Source of the DNA: Marinilabiliaceae bacterium JC017
GTDB taxonomy: Bacteria; Bacteroidota; Bacteroidia; Bacteroidales; Marinilabiliaceae
Direction of reading: 5' to 3'
Assembly: GCA_004296775.1 (NCBI GenBank)
Contig: RHGE01000029.1
Coordinates: 1 to 53,762, forward strand
DNA: 53,762 nucleotides
Under the pieces are notes generated by a model that was given only the letters and a program-made list of their open reading frames with translations, was not told the origin of the DNA and made no database searches. Shown here one piece after another: positions 43,362-52,975 of this stretch (its first letter is position 1; the number at the start of each line of letters is the position of its first letter). A program made the translations under genes and the position numbers.

Positions 43362-44246
43362 ATGACACATAAGGCAGGATTTGTAAATATTATAGGGAAC
43401 CCCAATGTGGGGAAATCAACCCTTTCAAATACTTTAATTGGCGAACGCTTGTCAATTATTACCTCTAAAGCACAAACCACCAGACATAGAATATTTGGAA
43501 TTGTAAATAAACCTAATTACCAAATCATCTTCTCTGACACCCCGGGCGTACTGGAACCCAACTATAAGCTTCAGGAATCGATGCTTAAGTTTTCACAGGC
43601 TGCCTTGACCGATGCCGATATTATATTATACCTGACCGACACGGTGGAAAAGCCAGACAAACACATTAAATTTCTGGAAAAAGTACAACAAACCAACATA
43701 CCGGTACTGCTAATCATCAACAAAATAGACCTGATTCAACAGGATAAACTTGATGAGTTAATGGATTTTTGGAAGAAAGAGTTACCAAAAGCAGAGATCT
43801 TCCCCATGTCAGCCCTGCACAACTTCAATGTGACCAATCTGTATGATCGCATTGTTGAACTGTTACCCGATTCACCCCCTTATTTCGATAAGGATACCTT
43901 AACCGACAAACCGGAGCGTTTCTTTATTGCTGAAATCATCCGGGAGAAGATATTACTTCATTACCAAAAAGAGATTCCCTATTCCGTTGAAATCGAAATA
44001 GAAGAGTTCCAGGAGTTGGAGGAACGCGTTGACATACGTGCCGTTATCCATGTGGCCCGTGATTCTCAAAAAGGCATTATCATCGGCCATCAGGGTAAAG
44101 CACTGAAAAGAGTCGGCATTGATGCCCGTAAGGACATTGAAGCGTTTCTTCAAAAGAAAGTCTTCCTTTCATTGTATGTGAAAGTATCAAAAGACTGGCG
44201 AGACAAAGACAACCTGTTAAAAAACTTTGGATATAATCCGAAGTAA
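43362..44246 (+). CDS. era: GTPase Era
   Basis: A 294-residue ribosome-assembly GTPase that binds the 3' end of 16S rRNA. The GTPase domain (about 1-170) shows GNPNVGKST (G1), an STKAQTTRHR-like SKAQTTRHRIFG (G2), SDTPG (G3) and NKIDL (G4). The KH domain (about 195-290) contains GIIIGHQGKALKRVG followed by RKDIEAFLQKKVFLSLYVKV. ATGs at 43305 and 43344 are also in frame; 43362 is chosen for the MTHKAGFVNIIGNPNVGKS start common to family members and for the promoter position. Followed by der after 132 bp. Confidence 0.96.
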   Translation: MTHKAGFVNIIGNPNVGKSTLSNTLIGERLSIITSKAQTTRHRIFGIVNKPNYQIIFSDTPGVLEPNYKLQESMLKFSQAALTDADIILYLTDTVEKPDKHIKFLEKVQQTNIPVLLIINKIDLIQQDKLDELMDFWKKELPKAEIFPMSALHNFNVTNLYDRIVELLPDSPPYFDKDTLTDKPERFFIAEIIREKILLHYQKEIPYSVEIEIEEFQELEERVDIRAVIHVARDSQKGIIIGHQGKALKRVGIDARKDIEAFLQKKVFLSLYVKVSKDWRDKDNLLKNFGYNPK

Positions 44247-44316
44247 CCACTACAGACATTTTTGTTTATCGTTTTCGGATTCCATTATAATACAGGCATT
44301 TTCACCAATCTATGCA

Positions 44317-44348
44317 TTTGGTAATACATGCCTGTTTAATTATCTTTG
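44317..44348 (+). promoter_or_regulatory. Bacteroidota-type promoter of der
   Basis: TTTG at 44317-44320, a 20-bp spacer and TATCTTTG at 44341-44348 match the -33 TTTG and -7 TAnnTTTG consensus exactly. The der ATG is 30 bp downstream. Confidence 0.75.
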
Positions 44349-44378
44349 CAGCCCCAAAAAAAATTAAAGTCATCTGAT

Positions 44379-45683
44379 ATGGGAAATCTAGTTGCTATAG
44401 TAGGACGTCCAAATGTTGGTAAGTCCACCTTATTTAACAGACTAACAGGCTCTCGTCAAGCTATTGTTGACGAAGCAAGCGGTGTAACCCGCGACCGATT
44501 ATACGGAAAAGCATTCTGGAATGGAATAGAATTCTCAGTGGTTGACACCGGAGGCTATGCTATTAATACAGATGACATTTTTGAAGAAGAAATTCGCAAA
44601 CAAGTGCTCATCGCCATCGAAGAGGCAGATGTTATTCTATTTGTAGTAGATGTGGTTACCGGCGTAACGGATTACGACGAAGGCGTTGCGGCCATGCTGC
44701 GCAGAACAGATAAAAAAGTAATCGTCGTTGTCAACAAAGTAGATAACAACGAACGCATCCCGGAAGCCAGTTATTTCTATTCCATGGGTCTGGAAGATAT
44801 GTTCCCCATCTCCTCTATCAACGGAGCTGGTACCGGCGATTTATTGGATAAGGTAGTAGAGGTTTTACCAAAGGATGTCGTTGAAGAAAATATAGAGCTT
44901 CCTCGTTTCACAATTGTTGGTCGTCCCAATGCTGGAAAATCTTCACTCATCAATGCATTGATTGGTGTAGATCGAAATATTGTCACTCCCATATCCGGCA
45001 CAACCCGTGATTCCATCTTTACCCGCTACAATAAGTTTGGCCATGATTTTTACCTGGTTGACACCGCGGGTTTAAGGAAAAAAGCCAAAGTAAGCGAAGA
45101 TCTTGAATTCTATTCGGTGATGCGAGCCATCCGGGCCATCGAAAACTCCGATGTGTGTTTATTAATGATTGATGCCACCAGAGGTTTCGAAGGACAGGAT
45201 CAAAAAGTATTCTCCTTAATTGAACGCAACAGAAAAGGAGTAATCATATTGGTAAATAAGTGGGACCTGATTGAAAAGGATAATAAAACCACAAAGATTT
45301 ATGAAGAGGAGATCAGACAGAGCATCGCTCCCTACACTGACATCCCTATTATATTTACCTCTGCATTAACGAAACAACGTATTCATAAAACCATAGAGAC
45401 GGCCTTGACTGTGTACGAAAACAAGTCAAGAAAAATCACCACCTCTCAATTGAATGAGTACTTGTTGCCAATTATGGAAAACACGCCACCACCGGCCACC
45501 AAAGGCAAATTCATTAAAATTAAATACGTCACCCAATTACCGACGTCAACGCCTACATTTGCCTTTTTCTGTAATTTGCCCCAGTATATCAAAGATCCTT
45601 ATAAACGATTTCTGGAAAATAAAATACGTAAGCAGTGGGACTTCACTGGTGTCCCTGTTCAAATTGTATTTAGAAAGAAATAA
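44379..45683 (+). CDS. der: GTPase Der (EngA)
   Basis: A 434-residue double GTPase needed for 50S ribosomal subunit assembly. The first GTPase domain opens at the N terminus ([20 protein letters not shown]) with DTGGY and NKVD; the second (about 175-350) has [24 protein letters not shown] and NKWDL. A KH-like C-terminal domain follows (about 355-434). I chose 44379 because the first residues then match the family start; an in-frame start at 44346 would lie within the promoter. The length is standard. Confidence 0.97.
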   Translation: MGNLVAIVGRPNVGKSTLFNRLTGSRQAIVDEASGVTRDRLYGKAFWNGIEFSVVDTGGYAINTDDIFEEEIRKQVLIAIEEADVILFVVDVVTGVTDYDEGVAAMLRRTDKKVIVVVNKVDNNERIPEASYFYSMGLEDMFPISSINGAGTGDLLDKVVEVLPKDVVEENIELPRFTIVGRPNAGKSSLINALIGVDRNIVTPISGTTRDSIFTRYNKFGHDFYLVDTAGLRKKAKVSEDLEFYSVMRAIRAIENSDVCLLMIDATRGFEGQDQKVFSLIERNRKGVIILVNKWDLIEKDNKTTKIYEEEIRQSIAPYTDIPIIFTSALTKQRIHKTIETALTVYENKSRKITTSQLNEYLLPIMENTPPPATKGKFIKIKYVTQLPTSTPTFAFFCNLPQYIKDPYKRFLENKIRKQWDFTGVPVQIVFRKK

Positions 45684-45699
45684 CAACCTAAAACAAAGA

Positions 45700-45723
45700 A
45701 GCCGGTCTTGCACCGGTTTTTTT
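45700..45723 (+). terminator. Terminator of der
   Basis: CCGGT (45702-45706) pairs with ACCGG (45712-45716), followed by seven T residues. Confidence 0.75.
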
Positions 45724-45852
45724 GTGTTTTATTGTTGCCGAACTTTCCCCGACCTTTATTCCAGAACATCTGGCAGTTCATATAATTAAATCCATGACCA
45801 ACCATTGAGAGCTAACACTTTATACCGGCGGATTAGCTGGCTTTAAAGGTTA

Positions 45853-45884
45853 TTTGTAATATTTCTAAATAGGCAGTACTTTTA
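45853..45884 (+). promoter_or_regulatory. Candidate promoter of the hemerythrin-like/LuxR unit
   Basis: TTTG at 45853-45856, a 20-bp spacer and TACTTTTA at 45877-45884 (consensus TAnnTTTG with A for the last G). It puts the transcript start near 45889, so the first in-frame ATG at 45893 would be almost leaderless and 45911 or 45917 is preferred. Confidence 0.5.
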
Positions 45885-45910
45885 CAAAAAAAATGCACAT
45901 CACAGGCAAA

Positions 45911-46624
45911 ATGAAGATGGCCGATATGATCCAAAAGGATATTCAATTATTGGCCGTTATTCAAAGACTCAACATACCATTAGGCTTTCACGAAAAAACT
46001 GTCCGGGAAGTCTGTGAGGAAAATAGTGTTGATCTTGATTTTTTCCTTCAACTGGCCAACGCATCTCACGACAAGGATTATTTTCCACAGGAACACCTGC
46101 TTAATTTCCCGGTAGAATGGTTCATTAATTACCTTCAAAGTGCGCATAAATGCTACTTAGAACATCGCATACCGGAGATCGAAAACCAAATCATGAGCAT
46201 GGAAGAACAATATGCGGCACAAGATCGCAACATGAAAATATTACTAAACTTCTTCAAAGAGTACATCCGGGAATTCATCGCCCACATTGAACTGGAAGAA
46301 CAAGATGTATTTCCCTACATCCTGGACATAAACAAACAGCTAATAAATCCACCTGAAACTAAACAACCTACGCATTACACCATTGACAAATACATTGAAG
46401 ACCATAGCAACATTGAAGAGAAGCTATATGATCTGAAAAACATCCTATTGAAATATTTGCCGCCTCCGGTTATAAGTTGCACCTATAATCATTTGTTATT
46501 TGATATTTTCAGGCTGGAGAATGATTTAAAAGATCATTCCGACCTGGAAGAGAAGGTTCTCATACCCAAAGTACGTAGTATGGAGGAAGAATTACGAAGT
46601 CGAAACAGCCACAAAGCTTGCTAA
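45911..46624 (+). CDS. Hemerythrin-like protein with ScdA_N-type N terminus
   Basis: A 237-residue cytosolic protein, probably a di-iron sensor or nitric-oxide/oxygen stress protein. The N-terminal ~60 residues (LAVIQRLNIPLGFHEKTVREVCEENSVDLDFFLQ) resemble the ScdA_N/DUF542 domain. The hemerythrin-like four-helix bundle (about 80-225) carries candidate iron ligands in SAHKCYLEHRIPEI, EFIAHIELEEQDVFPYI, IEDHSNIEEK and DLKDHSDLEEKVLIP. The start at 45911 is preferred over 45893 on promoter grounds; 45917 is equally possible. The next gene, a LuxR-type regulator, starts 12 bp after the stop; such pairs suggest the hemerythrin passes a redox or gas signal to the regulator (inference). Confidence 0.85.
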   Translation: MKMADMIQKDIQLLAVIQRLNIPLGFHEKTVREVCEENSVDLDFFLQLANASHDKDYFPQEHLLNFPVEWFINYLQSAHKCYLEHRIPEIENQIMSMEEQYAAQDRNMKILLNFFKEYIREFIAHIELEEQDVFPYILDINKQLINPPETKQPTHYTIDKYIEDHSNIEEKLYDLKNILLKYLPPPVISCTYNHLLFDIFRLENDLKDHSDLEEKVLIPKVRSMEEELRSRNSHKAC

Positions 46625-46635
46625 AGATTTTGAAC

Positions 46636-47205
46636 ATGATCAAAATAGTTATTGCCGATTCATCATATATCATCCGAAAAGGATTAATTCAATTATTGCA
46701 CCAGATGCGCGATACCGACCAGGTTCATGAAGTGGACAACCAGGAAAGCGCCCTAACATACATTGAACAGAACAACCCTGATCTGATCATTGCCAACACA
46801 GCGTTTTTCTCTGCCAAAGAGATGACTGTTCTTAAAGAAAAACTAAAAAACACCACCCATTTCATACATCTTTTCAATACCCCTCTGCCACAAGATGCTG
46901 CCGAAAACCAAATCTCTGTGTTTGATTCAAAAGCAATACTAGCCCGGAAAATCAACGCCCAACTGGAACAATTCACAGATTCATCAACCGAATCGGAAGA
47001 ATTGAGTCCCCGGGAGAAACTAATCCTTCAACATGTGGCTTTAGGTTTAACCAACAAAGAGATTGCCAACAAATTATTCATCAGTGCCCACACCGTTATT
47101 TCGCATCGCAAAAACATCACACGCAAGCTGGGAATTAAAACAGTTTCAGGTCTGACAGTGTATGCCATACTCAATAACATCATACAAATGGAGGACATTA
47201 GTTAG
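46636..47205 (+). CDS. LuxR/NarL-type regulator with degenerate receiver
   Basis: A 189-residue DNA-binding regulator. The N-terminal receiver-like domain (1-115) keeps the fold but not the chemistry: the phosphoacceptor position is Asn54 (PDLIIAN where active members have PDLIIxD), the DD pair at the first strand is Asp8-Ser9, and the usual Thr and Lys are missing (HLFN, VFDS). It therefore probably does not accept phosphate. The LuxR helix-turn-helix (about 120-189, LSPREKLILQHVALGLTNKEIANKLFISAHTVISHRKNI) is complete. The start at 46636 is the first ATG; an upstream TTG at 46618 would overlap the previous gene. Signal input is likely from the hemerythrin-like partner. Confidence 0.88.
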   Translation: MIKIVIADSSYIIRKGLIQLLHQMRDTDQVHEVDNQESALTYIEQNNPDLIIANTAFFSAKEMTVLKEKLKNTTHFIHLFNTPLPQDAAENQISVFDSKAILARKINAQLEQFTDSSTESEELSPREKLILQHVALGLTNKEIANKLFISAHTVISHRKNITRKLGIKTVSGLTVYAILNNIIQMEDIS

Positions 47206-47477
47206 TAACCATTCAACGAGAATCAGCTGAAAGTACTCACCGCATGAAAGAGGAACACAGGGGGAGACAACCTATATCTTTTGCCAGGGATAAAATTTGT
47301 CACTATTCGAAAATCTGATTCATTACAAATAAGAACCATAGTAGGAAAAAGGTAGAAATCATGGCAATAACCATTTATCCATTCCGCCTTTTTCGCACTT
47401 TTCACCAGTTCCTTTGCTCTTTTACTTTTTGCCTTTCAATCTCAATTGTTATCTTTCTCACGAAAAAAAACAAGAGC

Positions 47478-47873
47478 ATGACGGAACAACACACCTGGAT
47501 AAAAGCTTTTTCTGCCATTAACATGGAACGTCAACTGGCCTTCCTGATCGATATACTGATTTGCATATTACTGGCCATGTTTCCAAGAATTGGCTGGATT
47601 GTCGGACTTGTTTATTTTTTAACCCGTGACGGATTAAATTTCCTGAACGGACAAAGCATTGGCAAACGTTTCTTCAAATTACAAACTGTCAAAATTAATA
47701 ATCAGGCACCGTTAAGCAGCCACATTGAAAAGTCAGTAATCAGAAACCTGGTCTTTTTAATTCCCGGGGTTAATATTATTGATATCTACTTGTTCTACAG
47801 CAAAGGCTACAGATTGGCAGACAAATGGGCCGAAACCATGGTAATCAAAACAGAGGATCAAACAGATTCATGA
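47478..47873 (+). CDS. RDD-family membrane protein
   Basis: A 131-residue membrane protein of the RDD family. MERQLAFLIDILICILLAMFP places Arg and Asp in the first helix as in the family signature, then come two more hydrophobic segments and SIGKRFFKLQTVKIN. Function is unknown; some RDD proteins are ion exchangers. The ATG at 47478 is preferred; an open frame reaches up to 47361 but the extra residues add nothing family-like. Its 3' end overlaps the convergent histidine kinase gene by 16 bp, so transcripts of both can pair. Confidence 0.75.
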   Translation: MTEQHTWIKAFSAINMERQLAFLIDILICILLAMFPRIGWIVGLVYFLTRDGLNFLNGQSIGKRFFKLQTVKINNQAPLSSHIEKSVIRNLVFLIPGVNIIDIYLFYSKGYRLADKWAETMVIKTEDQTDS

Positions 47874-50800
47874 TATAGCGGTAACTCAATAAAGAAGGTG
47901 GTTCCAACGCCTTCCTGCGTTTCAAACCAAATATGCCCCTTGGTATTGTTTATAATATTTTTCACAATGGCCAGCCCCAATCCCATTCCTCCACTTTTGG
48001 TGGTAAAATTAGGCCGGAACACTTTTTCTTTTATTTCCTCCGTCATCCCCCTGCCATTATCCGCAATGGAAATATGAACTTTTGAAAGAGATGTATCTAA
48101 AGCAATTTTAATAATGCCTTCCGCTTTAGGTGGTATGGATTGAACGGCGTTTTTTAAAATATTATTAAACACACTCAACATCTGGTCCCTGTCAGCATAT
48201 ACCATTACACGTTCATGGTTATTTAAATTCTCAACAAATTTAATATTGTCCATTTTTTCGAACAACGAAATGGTAGTATGCAATTTGGAAACTAAATCAA
48301 CCGGCTCGCGCTTTGCCACAGGCATCTTGGCAAAATTGGAGAATTCTGTGGCAATCACTGACAACTGATCAATTTGCTCTATCAAAGAACTGGAAACACG
48401 CTCCAGGTACCGGTCGAAATCCGCCACCTTATCCTTGCGGGCTTTCAACAGGTATTGCACATTAAGCTTCATGGGGGTCAGGGGATTTTTGATTTCATGG
48501 GCTATTTGCCGGGCCATCTCCCGCCACGCCGATTCACGCTCCGACTGAGCCAGTTTTTCAGCACTGTCCCCCAGCTCATCCACCATGCGGTTATAGCCTT
48601 TAACCAGCTCCCCTATCTCATCTTTCCCCTTATAGGCAATCTTCTCATTTTTCTGACTCAAACTAATGTGTCCCAATCGCGTTTGCACTACCATCAGCGG
48701 ATGAGTAATACGTTTTGACACAATCACCGCCACGCTAATAGCCAGCATTACAAAAATCAGATAAGCATTTATAACCGCCACTACTAACGATGAGACTTGC
48801 TCCTTCAGCTCATCACCCCCGACAAAATAAGGCATATTCAAATAGGCCAGCACCTGGTTATCCCGGTTGAAAACCGGCACATACGCCGATGTGTATTTTA
48901 AAGAACCAATGGATTCTTCATGGATGAATTCTGTTTTTCGATAATTGGATAACTCAACAATAGCAGTTGGCGTCATCAGCGTTCCGGTAATCTCTTTATT
49001 ATAGAGTTCAGGACGTGAAGTAGCCAACAATTTTCCCTTCAAATCAAACATATTAATGTCGCAAAAGAAAACGTTGGAAAACTTTTGCAAAAGGTATTGC
49101 AGATAATCCTGCATGTCAGCTTTGAGGTAGGGTTCATTACCAATTTTTTGTTCCACTTCCAGCAACACCGATTTTATGCGTTGCGACATCGCTTCATTAT
49201 TTTTCTTTTTGAACTGATAAGTGGAGTACGTCACAGAACCAACACCCATTAAAACAAGCAAAACCAACACCAGACCAATAAAAGATATTTGAATCCGCTC
49301 CTGGATGGTAAACCGAAAGAAGGGACGCCCTTTCTTTATTTTTATAATCATATAACAGAAAGCAGCAACCAGAAAAAAGGCAATGAACAAAGTAGAAAAA
49401 CCAATTAAAACCTGCGAAAAAGAGACCTTATCACGCGATAATACAATGGCCACATTGTCCTCCTGATTATACACCAGATGGCTCACCCCATTCTTCTCAA
49501 TGTAATATTTTGTGGTATCCCGATGGATATTACCCGGATCGGCCTTCACACCATATTTAAAATCTCCAAACTGCCGCACCAGGTTACCATCTACATATTT
49601 GGCATACGAATAATCCTCCATCACATTCATGATCAAACGATCCCGGTCATTGGTCAAAAGCGCCGGATAACCCAATCCTTCAAACATGGGTTTTGAATTA
49701 AGCTCAATGAACAAACAGATTTCATTCTCCGGATCACCTTCGGAATAAGTGATAGATCCAAAATAAGAGACACGCCCGTTCTCATTATCCAGAAAATAAA
49801 ATTGATCAGAATTGGGTAATTGGACGCCATAGTGCGCTATCATCTCTGAAAAATAATCGTAACAGTTGTATGTCTCATTCGATCCTTCCACATATAACTC
49901 CCCTTGCGGCCAGCAGGGTACAACCTGAAGATCATAACGGCTCAAATACCCCACAAAATAATTTTTCTTGAGGTAGTCCGCTATTTCCTTTTCGTCAATC
50001 TCATTTTCTTCCAGATTCTCCCTAAGAAAGACATCCTCATGTAATTTATCTTCCAGCGCCTCCAAATACATTTCCGCCACCGGATCTTCTTCACGCATCA
50101 ATTTAAAAGACAAATTCTCCACCAACAATTCACGATTTCTATGCTCCTTGGAAATGTTTAAATTCAACAACTCAACCGTTACATACAGCGCAAACAGGAA
50201 GACAAACCACACAAAAGTACCGTATGTATGGATATTACGGCTACTTCCTTTTACGCCGATAAAAAACAGAGCGATAAGAATGAAAAAACCAATATCAATA
50301 AAGTTATACCCCACGAATATCCACCTTACCAAAAGCATCAGAAGACCTAAAACCAACACCACCATCGCCATGCGCTTAACCGACAGCCTGGGATAAAATG
50401 CCATCACAACCCGCTCAAGCAAGAAGACGAAAGACAGGTAAAGGAAAGTAATAATCGCAATTTTTGATAAGGCCACCACATCCATATCGAGCACCCGGAA
50501 CATCAGTGCCACAGAAGAAGAATCCTCCACCAGCAAAAACACCAGGTGATCCAATATCAGGAAATAAAACATTAATCCAATAACCAGAATACCCCAAAAC
50601 CCGGTCATCAACAGGAAATTTCCTTCATTCTTCCGAACAAAAGCAGGCACCTGAAACAACCTTAATATCCAAAATGAATAGACAAACACCAGAAAGGCCA
50701 GGAATAAAAAAGCCCCCATAGACGGCAACCACCATGTGGCAGCAAACGAAGCCGATGAAAAAAGATCAAAAAGGCGAGCCGCCTGCATGATACCGGTTGT

Positions 50801-51580
50801 TATAAACCAAAAGTAAATCCCAGCACAAACCATAGCGGCAGGAATAAAACTCCAGTTACCCCATTTTTTAACGACCATTTGCCGTAAGATAACACCGGTG
50901 AGCAACAGAGTAAACACCACACCAAACAAAAAGAATAGGGCACTAATACCAAAAAAGATAGAAACAGATTTCCCCAATGGATCAGTCAATATACTGAACA
51001 GTTCCTGACCGTCGGTACCATGAATAACATACCCGCTACTGACATCTTCAGTGATACGGGCCGAACTGGGCGCATTAATCCGATCATCAAACCGGTTTAC
51101 CACAAACTCATTTTGATACTGGTATTCCTCTTTCATTCGGAACAAGCCAATCAAAGTATACTTATTCGTAGTGATTTTCTCATTCAGGTACCACCCGTTT
51201 CCCAATTGCTCCACAGGCTTATCAAAGATAGACAACGATTTATTCTGAAGTGGGATATCCGGATCGGACCAGGCAATCAACTCTTTATTCTCATAAACAA
51301 GGTACGAACGAGGCATCTCTGACAACGCCTCCATCAACTCCCATATATCATTGGACTCATCAAGCAATTCCCGGTCGAGCAGACGCAACTCTTCACGCAG
51401 CTTTTGCTGTTCTAATCCAATCACTGACTCAACGCTTCCAATATTAATCTCAGGAATCAATTTGCGGGTTTCCAGCTCCTGAAATAGAAATCCCATAAAC
51501 CACCCACATATGGCCAGGAAAAAAAACCATCGTTGATGAGTGCCGCTGAAACGCTTAAGTTGTTCGCTTACCAAATTCAT
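47858..51580 (-). CDS. Large NtrY-like sensor histidine kinase
   Basis: A 1240-residue membrane sensor kinase. It begins with one helix (about 16-34), a periplasmic part, then a block of about eight hydrophobic segments (about 205-460), a second extracytoplasmic domain (about 470-740), helices near 745-770 and 785-805, a third sensor domain (about 810-940) and another helix (about 945-970). HAMP follows (about 970-1010). The kinase core carries His1028 in QIAHEIKNPLTPMKLN, the NtrY-type H box, then the ATPase motifs NNILKNAVQSIP, DNGRGM and GGMGLGLAIVKNI. The signal and partner regulator are unknown; no response regulator is adjacent on this strand. The length, with three sensing regions and many helices, is far above the usual kinase. 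It lies 226 bp downstream of rlmH on the same strand. Confidence 0.9.
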   Translation of the reverse strand: MNLVSEQLKRFSGTHQRWFFFLAICGWFMGFLFQELETRKLIPEINIGSVESVIGLEQQKLREELRLLDRELLDESNDIWELMEALSEMPRSYLVYENKELIAWSDPDIPLQNKSLSIFDKPVEQLGNGWYLNEKITTNKYTLIGLFRMKEEYQYQNEFVVNRFDDRINAPSSARITEDVSSGYVIHGTDGQELFSILTDPLGKSVSIFFGISALFFLFGVVFTLLLTGVILRQMVVKKWGNWSFIPAAMVCAGIYFWFITTGIMQAARLFDLFSSASFAATWWLPSMGAFLFLAFLVFVYSFWILRLFQVPAFVRKNEGNFLLMTGFWGILVIGLMFYFLILDHLVFLLVEDSSSVALMFRVLDMDVVALSKIAIITFLYLSFVFLLERVVMAFYPRLSVKRMAMVVLVLGLLMLLVRWIFVGYNFIDIGFFILIALFFIGVKGSSRNIHTYGTFVWFVFLFALYVTVELLNLNISKEHRNRELLVENLSFKLMREEDPVAEMYLEALEDKLHEDVFLRENLEENEIDEKEIADYLKKNYFVGYLSRYDLQVVPCWPQGELYVEGSNETYNCYDYFSEMIAHYGVQLPNSDQFYFLDNENGRVSYFGSITYSEGDPENEICLFIELNSKPMFEGLGYPALLTNDRDRLIMNVMEDYSYAKYVDGNLVRQFGDFKYGVKADPGNIHRDTTKYYIEKNGVSHLVYNQEDNVAIVLSRDKVSFSQVLIGFSTLFIAFFLVAAFCYMIIKIKKGRPFFRFTIQERIQISFIGLVLVLLVLMGVGSVTYSTYQFKKKNNEAMSQRIKSVLLEVEQKIGNEPYLKADMQDYLQYLLQKFSNVFFCDINMFDLKGKLLATSRPELYNKEITGTLMTPTAIVELSNYRKTEFIHEESIGSLKYTSAYVPVFNRDNQVLAYLNMPYFVGGDELKEQVSSLVVAVINAYLIFVMLAISVAVIVSKRITHPLMVVQTRLGHISLSQKNEKIAYKGKDEIGELVKGYNRMVDELGDSAEKLAQSERESAWREMARQIAHEIKNPLTPMKLNVQYLLKARKDKVADFDRYLERVSSSLIEQIDQLSVIATEFSNFAKMPVAKREPVDLVSKLHTTISLFEKMDNIKFVENLNNHERVMVYADRDQMLSVFNNILKNAVQSIPPKAEGIIKIALDTSLSKVHISIADNGRGMTEEIKEKVFRPNFTTKSGGMGLGLAIVKNIINNTKGHIWFETQEGVGTTFFIELPLYHESV

Positions 51581-51806
51581 ATACTATCTATGGTCCTTAT
51601 TTCGATTGGCATTTCAAAAGAAATGCCATTCACTAGTTTTACACAAACTCAGAACAGACAATCAAATGCCACTCCTCTCTTATACTTATCACCACTTCGG
51701 AAGAGTAAATTGTATATCTCCCTTTGTCCACTCAATAACAATACCAAAATCCTTTCAACACGAGAACAATAGGCTCTCCTATTAAAAATAGTGAAATCAA
51801 TAATTA

Positions 51807-52280
51807 TTAATCATGATGATAGGGTTCATTTCGCAAAATGGTCATAGCCCGATATATTTGCTCGATAAAAACCAACCGAACCATTTGGTGCGAAAAGGTC
51901 ATTTGTGACAATGATATCTTTTGAGGAGCAATAGCATATACTTCCTCCGAGAACCCATAAGGGCCGCCAATAACAAACACCAACCGTTTAATCCCGGAAA
52001 CCATCTGCTTTTCAACAAAGGAAGAAAAACCACGTGAAGAAAATTCTTTCCCCCGCTCATCCAATAACACCACCTTGTCCCCGGCCTGTAGGGTTTGTAA
52101 AATAAGTTCCCCCTCTTGCTTCTTTTGCTGATCAAACGACAAATGCTTTGTCTTTTTTAAATCGGGAATCACCACCATCTCAAATTTAATGTAATGCTTA
52201 AGCCGCTCAACAAATTTACTGATCCCCGTTTGAATATACTTATCATCCGTTTTCCCTACAACAACCAAAACAATCTTCAT
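51807..52280 (-). CDS. rlmH: 23S rRNA pseudouridine-1915 N3-methyltransferase RlmH
   Basis: A 157-residue SPOUT-class methyltransferase that methylates pseudouridine 1915 in helix 69 of 23S rRNA. The knot region shows LVFVIGGPYGFSEEV, followed by SLSQMTFSHQMVRLVFIEQIYRAMTILRNEPYHHD, the S-adenosylmethionine-binding C terminus. LLDERGKEFSSRGFSSFV in the middle is also a family hallmark. The length is standard. Divergent from the DUF4783-nadC unit. Confidence 0.97.
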   Translation of the reverse strand: MKIVLVVVGKTDDKYIQTGISKFVERLKHYIKFEMVVIPDLKKTKHLSFDQQKKQEGELILQTLQAGDKVVLLDERGKEFSSRGFSSFVEKQMVSGIKRLVFVIGGPYGFSEEVYAIAPQKISLSQMTFSHQMVRLVFIEQIYRAMTILRNEPYHHD

Positions 52281-52570
52281 ACGTATATCTATCTCATTTA
52301 AGGTTTAAAATTAATGATAACAGGTAAAAATATGGTTTAATTTTTGCAAACAGTTATTTTTGTTACATTATTTAAAATGTATCTTACCAGTCGCCAAACA
52401 AAGAAAAACAGGAAAACAACAACACTTGAAAGCAGGTATTTTTAACATGATAACCGACCTGCCGGAGAATTAATAAAAAGCATGAAATGAGCCAGAGTAA
52501 TACTTCTCACGCAAGAGGATAACATGATTCGGTGAGTAACATGCAACTATTAAAATATAAATTCAGACAC

Positions 52571-52975
52571 ATGAAAATTTTTAGGACAGTGTTTATGATG
52601 ATGTTACTGCTTCTGAGCGTCTCCGGACTCCCAAGCCAATCATCATCTAATTTCCCGGAAGCTATTACCAATGCCACCCGAAAAGGAGATGCTAAGACAT
52701 TAGCCTCCTATTTCAATAGCTCCATAGAACTGGTACTTCCTGGAAAATCGGGTGTTTTCAGCAAATCGCAAGCTGAAATGATCGTAAAGGAGTTCTTTAG
52801 CCAAAACCCACCCCAACAGTTCCGGATCATTCATAAAGGCATGCGAAGCAATGCTTCCTTTGCAATAGGCAGTTATGAAACGCCTTCAGGCAAGTATCGT
52901 TTTTATTTTTTAACGAAGGAAACAAACAATAAAGCATTAATTCATCAACTAAGAATAGAAAGACAAGATGACTAA
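52571..52975 (+). CDS. DUF4783 secreted protein
   Basis: A 134-residue protein with a signal peptide (MKIFRTVFMMMLLLLSVSG to about LPSQS). The mature ~110 residues form an NTF2-like cystatin fold typical of DUF4783: ITNATRKGDAKTLASYFNSSIELVLPG, QAEMIVKEFFSQNPPQQF and SYETPSGKYRFYFLTKE. No catalytic residues are evident; probable periplasmic ligand-binding or scaffold role. The ATG at 52571 is chosen because it starts the signal peptide. It overlaps nadC by 8 bp, and the pair appears together near rlmH in many Bacteroidota (general knowledge). Confidence 0.85.
   Translation: MKIFRTVFMMMLLLLSVSGLPSQSSSNFPEAITNATRKGDAKTLASYFNSSIELVLPGKSGVFSKSQAEMIVKEFFSQNPPQQFRIIHKGMRSNASFAIGSYETPSGKYRFYFLTKETNNKALIHQLRIERQDD

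Noticed and set aside
46618-46635. TTG start for the LuxR-type regulator
   Set aside because: The ATG at 46636 begins exactly at the receiver's first strand; the TTG would overlap the previous gene without need.
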